64,000 nucleotides of DNA from Pseudomonas schmalbachii (GCF_017589465.1 NZ_JAELYA010000009.1:1-64000); one strand, 5' to 3'; positions 8,964-18,111 are shown, numbered from the stretch's first letter. The notes: generated by a model from the sequence alone, not told the origin. A program made the numbers and translations.

Positions 8964-9039
8964 GGAAAATGGGGCTAACTGCCTGAAATTCCTGGCATGT
9001 TTTCTGCGAGAAGGTCTTGTCGCACTGTGAACGACCGCC

Positions 9040-9645
9040 ATGACCTACGATGCCGCCCTCGCCACAGCCCGCTGGGCTGAGCTGGAATGCCTGAACGATC
9101 TCGACTGGGATCTGGATGCCATCACCGATCGCAGCGAAGCGATCGCTTTCCTGCGGCGCTTCGAAAGCCGGTTGTGCATCTACTCGCCCTACGTCTCGAC
9201 GCTGTATAGCGACTACAGCTTCGTGATCCCGGAAAGCCATGGCGCCGGCATCACCATCCTGCCCAACGAACAGGCCTGGTTCGGCACCTTCCATGACATC
9301 CCCGTCGATAGCGTGGAGCCGACCGGCATTCATATCCTGCCCGGCGAGATCATGGGCCGGCGCGGCCTCTATCTGCGGATTCCCGGGCGCAACCGGCTGG
9401 TGGCCTCCAGCGAAATGCCGTTCCAGGACGGGCTCAAGGTGCTGATCAACCGCTACCGCATGCGTGGCGAGCACTTCCTGCCGGTGCTGGTGAAGGGCGA
9501 CCTGCGGGAATACGAAGCGCGTCTGCCGTCGCTGCATCTCCACCGCCTCAATCCGGCGCGGCTGGCGACTCGCTCGCGGGTCAACCTGGACGCCATCACC
9601 GGCACCATCGCCGAACGCCTGATCGGACTTTTTCGCCAGCCATAA
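9040..9645 (+). CDS. Hypothetical protein, divergent from mksFEB
   Basis: This 201-aa soluble protein has no signal peptide and no membrane helices. I do not recognise its family. It has a mixed alpha/beta composition, an aromatic segment (IYSPYVSTLYSDYSFVIPE) near residues 46-64 and a basic, helical C-terminus. Codon use resembles that of its neighbours, so it looks like a native gene. It is divergent from the mks condensin operon and shares the intergenic region with the CRP-like site at 8948. Co-location with a chromosome-organisation operon is suggestive but not proof of a link. Confidence 0.8.
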   Translation: MTYDAALATARWAELECLNDLDWDLDAITDRSEAIAFLRRFESRLCIYSPYVSTLYSDYSFVIPESHGAGITILPNEQAWFGTFHDIPVDSVEPTGIHILPGEIMGRRGLYLRIPGRNRLVASSEMPFQDGLKVLINRYRMRGEHFLPVLVKGDLREYEARLPSLHLHRLNPARLATRSRVNLDAITGTIAERLIGLFRQP

Positions 9646-9776
9646 GCGCCCCGATAGACTGCCTCTTCCGACCGGCCGTGGCCGATGGCCTTTCCGTATG
9701 GCGCGTTTCACGCGACAATTCGGCCTTGTCGTGATGCCGCCGAGCCAGGCGCATCCCTGTCCACAGGTACTTTCCG

Positions 9777-10586
9777 TTGATCGAAGAAGCCCGCCGCCGC
9801 GCCTATCTCGGCGCCATGCAGGTCGTCAGCTGGCTGCCGCGCGTGGCGCTGCCATTCGCCGCGCCTTCGCGTCCGGAGTTGCTCGAAGAGCCGGCGGTTG
9901 CAGTCGATGAGCCGGCTGCGGAGGTTGCCGCGCCTGTTGCCCCCCCGCGCAGCGAGGTCCAGGCTGTGCCGCGACCTGCTGCGGAGCGCCCGCCGATCCC
10001 GGTGGTGGTGCCCAGGCCCGCGGCGCAGCAGAAGAGTGCCCCGGCCGATACCGCCGAAGAGGCCAAGCCGCCGGTTGTCCGTGTACGGGCCGAACCGCCG
10101 CCGCGCTTCGCCCTGCAATTGCTGCGTGCCGGCGATTGTGCGCTGCTGGTCGAATTGCCCACCGGTGAACCGCTGGCCAGCCGCGATCCGGCCTACCTGC
10201 TGCTGAAGGATCTGCTGCGTGCCACCGGTCTTCCCGACAGCCCGCGACTGATCGGCGAGCCGGTGCGCTGGCCGCTGTTCGCCGGCGGCAATATGGACCA
10301 GGGACCGCAGGCTGCCCGCGAGTTCGTCCAGGGATTCGTCGCTGCGCGGCTGGAGGAGAGCGGACCTTGCTCCTGCCTGTGGCTGGTGGGGCTGCCGGCG
10401 GTGCGCTTCGCCGGCGAGGCCGACGCGGATGCGTTCCACCGCGAACTGCAGGTCGAGGGCCTGGGCGCTGCCTGGGCCGTTCCCGGCCTGGAAAGCCTGA
10501 TCGAAGAGCCCTCTCTCAAGGCCGAACTCTGGCGCGCCATGCGCCGCGTGCGGCAACGCTGGATGAATCGCAGTAACGAAGCATGA
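9777..10586 (+). CDS. holD: DNA polymerase III psi subunit (cryptic pseudomonad type), probable
   Basis: This 269-aa protein has a short conserved-looking N-terminus (RRRAYLGAMQVVSWLPR), a Pro/Ala-rich linker (about residues 30-105) and a folded C-terminal domain with a helical end. In E. coli holD lies immediately upstream of rimI; here rimI starts 4 nt before this gene's stop. A divergent psi subunit encoded next to rimI has been described in P. aeruginosa. Psi joins chi to the DnaX clamp loader. The start is TTG at 9777; an ATG at 9816 would shorten it by 13 residues. The call rests mainly on context and architecture. Confidence 0.65.
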   Translation: MIEEARRRAYLGAMQVVSWLPRVALPFAAPSRPELLEEPAVAVDEPAAEVAAPVAPPRSEVQAVPRPAAERPPIPVVVPRPAAQQKSAPADTAEEAKPPVVRVRAEPPPRFALQLLRAGDCALLVELPTGEPLASRDPAYLLLKDLLRATGLPDSPRLIGEPVRWPLFAGGNMDQGPQAAREFVQGFVAARLEESGPCSCLWLVGLPAVRFAGEADADAFHRELQVEGLGAAWAVPGLESLIEEPSLKAELWRAMRRVRQRWMNRSNEA

Positions 10587-11035
10587 CTGATGCAATTTCC
10601 TTCCGCCCGATGACCGAGGCGGATCTCGAAGCCGTACTGAAGATCGAATATGCCGCTTTCAGCCACCCGTGGACGCGCGGCATCTTCCTCGATGGCCTGA
10701 AAAGCTACGATTGCTGGCTGATGTTCGAAGGCACCCAGCAGGTCGGCCACGGGGTGATCCAGATCATCCTCGACGAAGCGCACCTGCTGAACATCACCGT
10801 GAAGCCGGAAAGCCAGGGCCGCGGCCTTGGTTTGCGTCTGCTCGAACACCTGATGCAGCGTGCCGGCGAGCTGAAGGCGGCGGAGTGCTTCCTGGAAGTG
10901 CGCGAATCCAACCAGTCCGCCTATCGGCTCTATGAGCGCTATGGTTTCAACGAGATCGGCCGGCGGCGCGGTTATTACCCGGCGGTTGGCGGTCGTGAAG
11001 ACGCACTGGTCATGGCCTGCACACTGGTCGACTGA
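10583..11035 (+). CDS. rimI: Ribosomal protein bS18 alanine N-acetyltransferase
   Basis: This 150-aa GNAT-fold acetyltransferase transfers acetyl from acetyl-CoA to the N-terminal alanine of ribosomal protein S18. The acetyl-CoA binding loop is visible as ESQGRGLGLRLL (about residues 76-87), and the RimI-type C-terminal segment ESNQSAYRLYERYGF follows. Its ATG overlaps the stop of the preceding holD-like gene by 4 nt, the same coupling as in E. coli holD-rimI. Confidence 0.93.
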   Translation: MTDAISFRPMTEADLEAVLKIEYAAFSHPWTRGIFLDGLKSYDCWLMFEGTQQVGHGVIQIILDEAHLLNITVKPESQGRGLGLRLLEHLMQRAGELKAAECFLEVRESNQSAYRLYERYGFNEIGRRRGYYPAVGGREDALVMACTLVD

Positions 11036-11110
11036 CGTCGCGCGTCATCCTGCCCGCTTTCAATATCCGGCGACCTTGCGTAAGTTCGCCTGCGAACTGG
11101 AGGAGCAAGC

Positions 11111-11755
11111 ATGAGCGATCTGAAACAGCTGTTCGACAACAACGCGCGCTGGGCCGAGGCGATCAAACAGGAAGACCCGGACTTCTTCGCCAAACTGGCG
11201 AGCCAGCAGACCCCCGAGTACCTGTGGATCGGCTGTTCCGATGCCCGCGTACCGGCCAACGAGATCGTCGGCATGCTGCCTGGCGACCTGTTCGTCCACC
11301 GTAACGTCGCCAACGTCGTGTTGCACACCGACCTCAACTGTCTGTCGGTGATCCAGTACGCGGTGGACGTGCTCAAGGTGAAGCACATCCTGGTCACTGG
11401 CCACTATGGCTGCGGCGGTGTGCGCGCTTCCCTGCAGGACCGCCAGTTCGGCCTGATCGACGGCTGGCTGCGCACCATCCGGGACCTGGCCTACGAGTAC
11501 CGCGACCACTTGAGCCAGTTCGCCAGCGAAGACGAGCGCGTCGACCGCCTCTGCGAGCTCAACGTGATCCAGCAGGTGGCCAACGTCAGCCATACCAGCA
11601 TCGTGCAGAACGCCTGGCACCGCGGCCAGGAGCTGTCGGTGCATGGATGCGTCTATGGCATCAAGGACGGCATCTGGAAGAACCTCAACGTGACCGTCAG
11701 CGGCCTTGACCAGCTACCGCCGCAGTATCGCCTGCGACCGCCGGAACAGGTCTGA
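11111..11755 (+). CDS. can: Beta-class carbonic anhydrase
   Basis: This 214-aa cytosolic zinc enzyme interconverts CO2 and bicarbonate. The beta-class signature is complete: zinc ligands Cys42, His98 and Cys101, with the catalytic Asp44/Arg46 dyad in CSDAR. The HRNVANVV and GHYGCGGV motifs are intact. A good ribosome binding site (GGAGGAGC) lies 5 nt before the ATG. It is followed by an intrinsic terminator and stands as a single transcription unit. P. aeruginosa carries several beta carbonic anhydrases; this one resembles the Can/CynT2-like form. Confidence 0.95.
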   Translation: MSDLKQLFDNNARWAEAIKQEDPDFFAKLASQQTPEYLWIGCSDARVPANEIVGMLPGDLFVHRNVANVVLHTDLNCLSVIQYAVDVLKVKHILVTGHYGCGGVRASLQDRQFGLIDGWLRTIRDLAYEYRDHLSQFASEDERVDRLCELNVIQQVANVSHTSIVQNAWHRGQELSVHGCVYGIKDGIWKNLNVTVSGLDQLPPQYRLRPPEQV

Positions 11756-11781
11756 GCGGCACATTCCCGACGCCCAATGAA

Positions 11782-11808
11782 AAACGCCCCGGACATGCCG
11801 GGGCGTTT
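11782..11808. terminator. Terminator between can and yhcB
   Basis: The hairpin AACGCCCCGG-ACAT-CCGGGGCGTT with flanking A and T tracts can serve both converging genes. Confidence 0.85.
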
Positions 11809-11827
11809 GCTTTGGAAGGCGCGGGGC

Positions 11828-12268
11828 TCAGTACTTGCCCTTCAGACCGTAGGTCTCGTCCAGCGTGCCGGGGGCATTGGCCGGTTTCGGCGCGTAGTCC
11901 TTCGGCATCTCGTTGTTGGCCGGCGGGGTGAGGCGCTCGCGGCGCTCATAGGTCTCGTCGGCGTGCAGGGCAGCGAGCAGGCGCTGCTTGGTCAATTCGT
12001 CGAGTGCCAGGCGCTGGGCGCCATCGGAAAGGTGTTCCTGGACGTCCTGGTAGCTCTGGGTGAGTTTTTTCACCAGGTTGGCGGTGGTGTTGAAATGCGT
12101 CGCCACTTCCTGCTGATAGCTGCTGAAGCGATCCTGCAGGTCATCCATCTGGCGTTGCATCTTGTTTGGAGCGGTATTGGGCATCAGGCGGGCAACCAGG
12201 AACCCGATGGCGCCCCCGATGATCAGGGTGAGTGCCGGCAGCAACCAGCTGGTGAGGGACTGTTCCAC
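11828..12268 (-). CDS. zapG: YhcB/ZapG (DUF1043) cell-envelope protein
   Basis: This 146-aa protein has one N-terminal membrane helix (about residues 9-28, ending in GFLVARLMP) followed by a coiled coil (about residues 36-95) and a hydrophilic tail. This is the layout of YhcB/ZapG, which in E. coli links cell elongation and division machinery to the membrane. The CDS is monocistronic and divergent from the hydrolase gene at 12409. Confidence 0.88.
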   Translation of the reverse strand: MEQSLTSWLLPALTLIIGGAIGFLVARLMPNTAPNKMQRQMDDLQDRFSSYQQEVATHFNTTANLVKKLTQSYQDVQEHLSDGAQRLALDELTKQRLLAALHADETYERRERLTPPANNEMPKDYAPKPANAPGTLDETYGLKGKY

Positions 12269-12408
12269 GCGAATCCTTCCTCTATAGACGGCTTTGCTTT
12301 ACGTTAGCGGCTTGCACCTGTGCTTGTATACCGCGACATGAAATATCGCCGTCCGCGCAGGTATTGTGCTAGACGAGACGACCCGCGCCGGGGTCACGGA
12401 GCCGCTGT

Positions 12409-13038
12409 TTGACTACCCGCGAAATCCCCCTGTTCATCGATGGTCCCGACGGTCCGTTGGAAGCCCTCCACCTTGCCACTGCGGATGCCGCTGGCGTCGC
12501 GCTGATCTGCCATCCGCACCCGCTGTTCGCCGGCACCATGCAGAACAAGGTGGTGGCGACCCTGCAGCGTGCCGCGCGTGATGCCGGCTACGTGACGCTG
12601 CGCTTCAACTTCCGCGGTGTCGGCCAGAGTGCCGGCAGCTATGCCGACGGGCAGGGCGAGATCGACGATGCCCTGGCCGCGGCGCGCTGGCTGCAGGCGC
12701 AGCACCCCGGCCTTGCGCTGACGCTGATGGGCTTCTCGTTCGGCTCCTGCGTGGTCGGCAACGCTTCCGCGCGTCTGGAAGAGGAGGGCGTGGCGCTGGA
12801 CCGGCTGTTCATGCTCGCGCCGCCGGTGGAGCGCTTCGATGTCGAGCTGGCGCATGATTGCCCGCTGACCGTGATCCAGCCGGAAGCCGACGAAGTGGTC
12901 ACCCCCGAGCGGGTCTACGCCTGGAGCGCGGAGCTGGACAAGCCGCACGAGCTGCTGCGGATTCCCGAGTGCAGCCATTTCTTCCACGGCAAGCTGATCG
13001 AGCTGAAAGAGCTCCTGCAGTCGCGGCTCGCGCCCTGA
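12409..13038 (+). CDS. Alpha/beta hydrolase
   Basis: This 209-aa alpha/beta-hydrolase resembles the YsgA/DUF-type short hydrolases (CocE/dienelactone-hydrolase-like fold). Visible motifs are the oxyanion-region CHPHPLFAGTMQNKV (about residues 31-45), the nucleophile elbow GFSFGS (Ser near 111) and the late His in CSHFFHGK. Its substrate is unknown. The best start is TTG at 12409, giving MTTREIP. It is followed within 60 bp by trpS on the same strand. Confidence 0.82.
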   Translation: MTTREIPLFIDGPDGPLEALHLATADAAGVALICHPHPLFAGTMQNKVVATLQRAARDAGYVTLRFNFRGVGQSAGSYADGQGEIDDALAAARWLQAQHPGLALTLMGFSFGSCVVGNASARLEEEGVALDRLFMLAPPVERFDVELAHDCPLTVIQPEADEVVTPERVYAWSAELDKPHELLRIPECSHFFHGKLIELKELLQSRLAP

Positions 13039-13095
13039 GGCCTGCCGCGTTAACATCCGGGCCGCTAATTTTCCTGCGTTGAACACTGGTATCCC

Positions 13096-14442
13096 ATGAC
13101 GACTCGTATCCTGACCGGCATCACCACCACCGGCACGCCGCACCTCGGCAACTATGCCGGCGCGATTCGCCCGGCGATCATCGCCAGCCGCGATCCCCAG
13201 GCCGACTCCTTCTACTTCCTCGCCGACTATCACGCGCTGATCAAGTGCGATGACCCGGCGCGCATCCAGCGTTCGCGCCTGGAAATCGCCGCCACCTGGC
13301 TGGCTTGCGGTCTGGATACCGACAAGGCGACCTTCTATCGCCAGTCCGACATTCCGGAAATCCCCGAGCTGACCTGGCTGCTCACTTGCGTCAGCGCCAA
13401 GGGCCTGCTCAACCGCGCCCACGCCTACAAGGCCTCGGTGGACAAGAACGTCGAGGCCGGCGAAGACCCGGACGCCGGTGTGACCATGGGCCTGTACAGC
13501 TACCCGGTGCTGATGGCGGCGGACATCCTGATGTTCAACGCGCACAAGGTGCCGGTCGGCCGCGACCAGATCCAGCACGTGGAAATGGCCCGCGACATCG
13601 GCCAGCGCTTCAACCACCTGTTCGGTGCCGGCCGTGAGTTCTTCACCCTGCCCGAGGCGGTGATCGAGGAAGACGTGGCGACCCTGCCAGGCCTCGACGG
13701 GCGCAAGATGTCGAAGAGCTACGACAACACCATCCCGCTGTTCGGCAGCGCCAAGCAGCTGAAGGATGCCATCGCCCGCATCATCACCGACTCCCGCGCC
13801 CCGGGCGAGCCGAAGGACCCGGACAACTCGCACCTGTTCACCCTCTACCAGGCCTTCTCCACGCCGCAACAGCAGGCCGCCTTCCGCGCCGAACTGCTCG
13901 ACGGCCTGGCCTGGGGCGAGGCCAAGCAGCGGCTGTTCGAGCTGCTCGACAACGAACTGGGCGAGGCGCGCGAGCGTTACCACGCGCTGATCGAGCGCCC
14001 GGCCGATCTGGAAGACATCCTGCTGGCCGGCGCCGCCAAGGCCCGCCGCATCGCCACGCCGTTCCTCGGCGAGCTGCGCGAGGCTGTGGGCCTGCGCTCG
14101 TTCCGCAGCGCGGTGCAGGGCGCCGATACTGGCAAGAAGAAAGCCGCCAAGGCCGCACGCTTCGTCAGCTTCCGCGAGGATGACGGCAGCTTCCGCTTCC
14201 GCCTGCTCGACGCGTCGGGTGAGCAACTGCTGCTGTCGAAAGGTTTCGCCGATGGCAAGGCCGCCGGCCAGGTCAGCAAGCGCCTGCAGGCCGGCGAGGA
14301 ACTGGATCTGCGCGTCGACGGCAACGCCTTCGGCCTGTGGCTGGACGGCGAGGTAGTGGCGCAGAGCCCGTCCTTCGCCGATGCCGCGACCCGCGACACC
14401 GCCATCGAGCGTCTGCGCGCGGCCCTGGCGCCTCAGGAATAA
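13096..14442 (+). CDS. trpS: Tryptophanyl-tRNA synthetase with C-terminal extension
   Basis: This class Ic synthetase charges tRNA-Trp. The HIGH-equivalent motif is TPHLGNY (residues 14-20) and KMSKS is exact at residues 204-208. Its 448 aa compare with about 334 in E. coli; the extra ~100 residues from about 345 form a separate C-terminal domain with the segments [17 protein letters not shown] and [13 protein letters not shown]. The extension is probably common to pseudomonads, but its role is not obvious from sequence. Confidence 0.97.
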   Translation: MTTRILTGITTTGTPHLGNYAGAIRPAIIASRDPQADSFYFLADYHALIKCDDPARIQRSRLEIAATWLACGLDTDKATFYRQSDIPEIPELTWLLTCVSAKGLLNRAHAYKASVDKNVEAGEDPDAGVTMGLYSYPVLMAADILMFNAHKVPVGRDQIQHVEMARDIGQRFNHLFGAGREFFTLPEAVIEEDVATLPGLDGRKMSKSYDNTIPLFGSAKQLKDAIARIITDSRAPGEPKDPDNSHLFTLYQAFSTPQQQAAFRAELLDGLAWGEAKQRLFELLDNELGEARERYHALIERPADLEDILLAGAAKARRIATPFLGELREAVGLRSFRSAVQGADTGKKKAAKAARFVSFREDDGSFRFRLLDASGEQLLLSKGFADGKAAGQVSKRLQAGEELDLRVDGNAFGLWLDGEVVAQSPSFADAATRDTAIERLRAALAPQE

Positions 14443-14537
14443 GCTCAATTCACGGCCGGCGCGCTGCCGGCCAATTGCCAATCGACGGGGGCGCCGCTAA
14501 AGTGTTCGCCCCCGTTTTCGTTGCATTGCTATCGATC

Positions 14538-15632
14538 ATGACGCCCCTTGAGCGCTATCAGGCTGACCTGAAACGTCCCGAATTCTTCTACGATGCGGCG
14601 CAAGAGAATGCCGTGAAACATCTGCAGCGCCTCTACGACGACCTCGTCGCAGCAGGCCAGAGCAAGCCTGGCCTGTTCGGCAAGCTGCTCGGCAAGAAAT
14701 CCCAGGGCCCGGTCAAGGGTCTGTATTTCTGGGGCGGCGTCGGTCGCGGCAAGACCTATCTGGTCGACACCTTCTTCGATGCACTGCCGTTCAAGCAGAA
14801 GATGCGCACGCACTTCCACCGCTTCATGAAGCGCGTGCACGAGGAAATGAAAACCCTCAAGGGCGAGAAGAACCCGCTGACCATCATCGGCAAGCGCTTC
14901 GCCGACGAGGCGCGGGTGATCTGCTTCGATGAGTTCTTCGTTTCCGATATCACCGACGCGATGATCCTCGCCACCCTGCTCGAAGAGCTGTTCAAGAACG
15001 GCGTGAGCCTGGTCGCCACCTCCAACATCGTTCCGGACGGCCTGTACAAGGACGGCCTGCAGCGTGCGCGATTCCTGCCTGCCATCGCGCTGTTGAAGGA
15101 ACATACCCATGTCGTCAACGTCGACAGCGGCGTGGATTACCGTCTGCGTGCGCTGGAGCAGGCGGAGCTGTATCACTGGCCGCTCGATGCCGAGGCCGAG
15201 CAGAGCCTGCGCAAGAGCTTCGGCAGCCTCCTGCCGGACTGCGTCCAGGCGGTGGAGGGCGAGGCGCTGATGATCGAGAATCGCGAGATTCGCTCCGTGC
15301 GCGTCTGCGAGGACGTCGCCTGGTTCGAGTTCCGCGAGCTGTGCGATGGTCCGCGCAGCCAGAACGACTACATCGAGCTGGCGAAGATCTTCCATGCCGT
15401 GCTGCTCGCCAACGTCGAGCAGATGGGCGTGACCAAGGACGACATGGCGCGCCGCTTCATCAACCTGGTGGACGAGTTCTACGATCGCAACGTCAAGCTG
15501 ATCATCTCCGCCGAGGTCGAACTGAAGGATCTCTACACCGGCGGCCGCCTGGAGTTCGAATTCCAGCGCACCCTGAGCCGTCTGCTGGAAATGCAGTCCC
15601 ACGAATACCTGGCGCGTCCGCACCGGGCATAA
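14538..15632 (+). CDS. zapE: Cell division ATPase ZapE (AFG1 family)
   Basis: This 364-aa AAA+-like ATPase has Walker A GGVGRGKT (residues 66-73, Lys72) and Walker B VICFDEFFVSD. ZapE associates with the Z ring during constriction in E. coli. The start at ATG 14538 (MTPLERYQ) fits the family; the open frame extends further upstream but overlaps trpS. It precedes a strong terminator. Confidence 0.95.
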   Translation: MTPLERYQADLKRPEFFYDAAQENAVKHLQRLYDDLVAAGQSKPGLFGKLLGKKSQGPVKGLYFWGGVGRGKTYLVDTFFDALPFKQKMRTHFHRFMKRVHEEMKTLKGEKNPLTIIGKRFADEARVICFDEFFVSDITDAMILATLLEELFKNGVSLVATSNIVPDGLYKDGLQRARFLPAIALLKEHTHVVNVDSGVDYRLRALEQAELYHWPLDAEAEQSLRKSFGSLLPDCVQAVEGEALMIENREIRSVRVCEDVAWFEFRELCDGPRSQNDYIELAKIFHAVLLANVEQMGVTKDDMARRFINLVDEFYDRNVKLIISAEVELKDLYTGGRLEFEFQRTLSRLLEMQSHEYLARPHRA

Positions 15633-15643
15633 TGGCGACACGG

Positions 15644-15672
15644 AAAAAGGGGCTGCAGTGCAGCCCCTTTTT
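15644..15672. terminator. Terminator between zapE and the AraC regulator
   Basis: AAAAAGGGGCTGCA-GTGCAGCCCCTTTTT is a near-perfect hairpin with A and T tracts, suited to both converging genes. Confidence 0.92.
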
Positions 15673-15701
15673 CATTGCGCCTTGCTGGTCCGTGGTGGGC
15701 C

Positions 15702-16703
15702 TCAGCCCTCCGACTTCTGCACCTGGCGCCGGTAGTGGTGCGGCGACAGGCTCGTGTGCTGGCGGAACAGGCGGGCGAAGAAGCTCGCATCGTCGTAGCC
15801 AACCTCATAACTGATGGTCTTGATGCTCTTGCGCGTGGTCGCGAGCAGATTGCGCGCGGTTTCGATGCGCAGACGCTGCAGGTAGTGCAGGGGTTTGTCG
15901 CCGGTGGCGGCCTGGAAGCGGCGCATGAAGTTGCGGATGCTCATGCCGTGTTCCCGGGCGACGTCCTCGAAGCGGAACTTGTCCGCGTAATGTTCCTCCA
16001 GCCATTGCTGGACCTGCAGGATGGTCGGGTCGTGATGCAGCTTCTGCCCGCCGAAACCCAGGCGGCCCGGGGTATAGCTGCGCTGCACCTCGTACAGGAT
16101 GTCGCGGGCCACGCCCTGCGCCACGCTGATCCCGCAGAAGCCTTCGATCACATGGATGAACACGTCGCGGGCCGAGGTGTTGCCGCAGGTGCTGAAGATG
16201 TTGTCGACGTCGACGATGTGCTTTTCCTGGTTGAGTGCGATCTTCGGATAGCGCTGGGCGAATTCGCGGAAGAAGCGCCAGTAGGTAGTCGCCTCCTTGC
16301 CGTCGAGCAGGCCGGCCTGGGCCAGCCAGAACACTCCGGAAGCTTCGCCGCACAGTGTGCTGCCGCTGGCGTGGCGCTCGCGCAGCCAGGGCAGGACTTG
16401 CGGGTAAAGGCTGAGAAGGGTGTCGAAATCGCCCCAGAATGACGGCAAAATCACGATTTCCGCTTCATCCAGCGGCCCGTCGACGGCGATCTGGCCGCCG
16501 CTGAAACTGGTGACGGGTTGGCCGTCGGGGCTGACGATGCGTGTCTCGAAGCTCGGCACAAGGCCAAGGCCTTGCTGCCTCCCATGGCGCAGGCTGGCCA
16601 TGTGGAAGAAGTCCTTGGCCTGCATCAGGGTGGAGGCGAATACCCCATTGGTCGCGAGGATGCTGACGCGTTGCAGCTTCCTGGGCGCTTGGCTGTGCAT
16701 CAT
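15702..16703 (-). CDS. GlxA-family AraC-type transcriptional regulator
   Basis: This 333-aa regulator has two domains: an N-terminal DJ-1/PfpI (class I amidotransferase-like) domain (about residues 10-190, with the elbow LCGEASGVFWLA) and a C-terminal AraC double helix-turn-helix (about residues 225-325, ending SYEVGYDDASFFARLFRQ). This matches the GlxA family, whose members often sense small nitrogenous metabolites; the ligand here is unknown. The start was chosen at tandem methionines (MMHSQ). The same open frame continues upstream to 17987, but that part is an out-of-frame reading of the aldo/keto reductase. Confidence 0.9.
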   Translation of the reverse strand: MMHSQAPRKLQRVSILATNGVFASTLMQAKDFFHMASLRHGRQQGLGLVPSFETRIVSPDGQPVTSFSGGQIAVDGPLDEAEIVILPSFWGDFDTLLSLYPQVLPWLRERHASGSTLCGEASGVFWLAQAGLLDGKEATTYWRFFREFAQRYPKIALNQEKHIVDVDNIFSTCGNTSARDVFIHVIEGFCGISVAQGVARDILYEVQRSYTPGRLGFGGQKLHHDPTILQVQQWLEEHYADKFRFEDVAREHGMSIRNFMRRFQAATGDKPLHYLQRLRIETARNLLATTRKSIKTISYEVGYDDASFFARLFRQHTSLSPHHYRRQVQKSEG

Positions 16704-16858
16704 TTTCTTGTACTTCTGCGGATTGCGGGGTCTGACGCTTAAGCGGTCATGCGGTGGCTGAATCGTCTTACCATTTGGTGATGCTGTCCAGTAAGCGTAC
16801 GTAACCGGCGCGCAGGCGGGCCCTCGCACCGTGCGTGGGCGAGGGGGCGCCGGGGAGG

Positions 16859-17896
16859 TTACGGGGCGGGGTTTGGCTGTGACTTGTGAATCGTCTCGAT
16901 GCCGGCGAGGACTTCGTCGCTGAGTTGCAGGTCGAAGCTGGCAATGTTCGTTTCCAGCTGTTCGAGCGTGGTGGCGCCGATGATGTTGCTGGTCACGAAG
17001 GGTTGGCGGGTGACGAAGGCGAGCGCCATCTGTGCCGGGACGAGGCCGTGCTCGCGAGCCAGGGCCACATAGCGCGAGCAGGCCAGCTCGCTCTGCGGGT
17101 TGGTGTAGCGGGTGAAGCGGCTGAACAGCGTGATCCGTGCATTTGCCGGGCGTGCGCCGTTCTCGTACTTGCCCGACAGCATGCCGAAGGCCATTGGCGA
17201 ATAAGCCAGCAGCCCGCACTGTTCGCGCAGGGCGATTTCCGCCAGGCCGACCTCGAAGCTGCGGTTGAGCAGGTTGTAGGGGTTCTGGATCGAAACGGCG
17301 CGAGGCCAGCCGCGGGCCTCGGCGAGCTGGAGAAACTTCATGGTGCCCCATGGCGTCTCGTTGGACAGGCCGATGTGGCGGATCTTGCCGGCGCGTACCT
17401 GTTCGTCCAGCGCCTCCAGGGTTTCCTCCAGCGGCGTGAAATCCTGTTCCTTGTGTTGGTAGCCGAGCTGGCCGAAGAAGTTGGTGCTGCGCTCCGGCCA
17501 GTGCAACTGGTAAAGGTCGATCCAGTCGGTCTGCAGGCGCTTCAGGCTGGCGTCCAGGGCGGCGACGATATGCTTGCGGTTGTGCCTGAGCTGGCCGTCG
17601 CGGATATGGCTGATGCCGTTGCCAGGCCCGGCGATCTTGCTGGCGAGGATCCAGTCGGCGCGGTCGCCGCGCTGGCGGAACCAGTTGCCGATGATCTGTT
17701 CGGTGCGCGAATAGGTTTCCGCGCGCGGCGGCACGGGGTACATCTCCGCGGTATCGATGAAGTTGATTCCGGCGGCCTTGGCGCGCTCGATCTGGGCGAA
17801 GGCATCCGCCTCGCTGTTCTGTTCGCCCCAGGTCATGGTTCCCAGGCACAGCGCGCTGACGCGGATATCGGTGCGGCCGAGCGGTCGGTATTGCAT
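16859..17896 (-). CDS. tas: Tas-like NADP(H)-dependent aldo/keto reductase
   Basis: This 345-aa aldo/keto reductase carries the catalytic set: Asp and Tyr in DTAEMY, Lys in ASKIAG and His in YQLHWPE. Length and motifs fit the E. coli Tas/YgdS type (346 aa). The start at 17896 (MQYRPLGRTDIRV) is fixed by an excellent GGAGGT site 6 nt upstream; longer open-frame versions reach into the rplM promoter region. The 155-bp gap to the downstream regulator gene has a GC-rich hairpin (16821-16845) but no T tract. Confidence 0.92.
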   Translation of the reverse strand: MQYRPLGRTDIRVSALCLGTMTWGEQNSEADAFAQIERAKAAGINFIDTAEMYPVPPRAETYSRTEQIIGNWFRQRGDRADWILASKIAGPGNGISHIRDGQLRHNRKHIVAALDASLKRLQTDWIDLYQLHWPERSTNFFGQLGYQHKEQDFTPLEETLEALDEQVRAGKIRHIGLSNETPWGTMKFLQLAEARGWPRAVSIQNPYNLLNRSFEVGLAEIALREQCGLLAYSPMAFGMLSGKYENGARPANARITLFSRFTRYTNPQSELACSRYVALAREHGLVPAQMALAFVTRQPFVTSNIIGATTLEQLETNIASFDLQLSDEVLAGIETIHKSQPNPAP

Positions 17897-18068
17897 GCGT
17901 ACCTCCGTGAAATGATCGCGAGTCGAGGTTGTAAATTCTGACGAAATCTGCATAATTCCGCAGCCTTTCATCGGTGGGGGATGCCAAGCCTGCCGATCGA
18001 TGTATCTAGTCGTTACGGACGCACACTGACCCGAGCCCCAATCGTGTCTGTTTTCGGCTGTCCTTGAC

Positions 18069-18097
18069 TTGTCAGGGCAACCACTGTCCAGTAAGAT
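18069..18097 (+). promoter_or_regulatory. Probable rplM-rpsI promoter
   Basis: TTGTCA (18069-18074) and TAAGAT (18092-18097) are separated by 17 bp, giving a sigma-70-like promoter about 35 bp before the rplM ATG. Confidence 0.6.
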
Positions 18098-18111
18098 TCG
18101 CCGTCTATTTT

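Noticed and set aside
16821-16845. Hairpin CCCTCGC/GCGAGGG after the aldo/keto reductase
   Set aside because: The stem is clear but no T tract follows on the minus strand, so a terminator was not annotated.
15702-17987. 761-aa minus-strand open frame joining the AraC regulator and upstream sequence
   Set aside because: Only the part from MMHSQ resembles a protein family. The upstream part is an out-of-frame reading of the aldo/keto reductase, rich in Arg and Pro.
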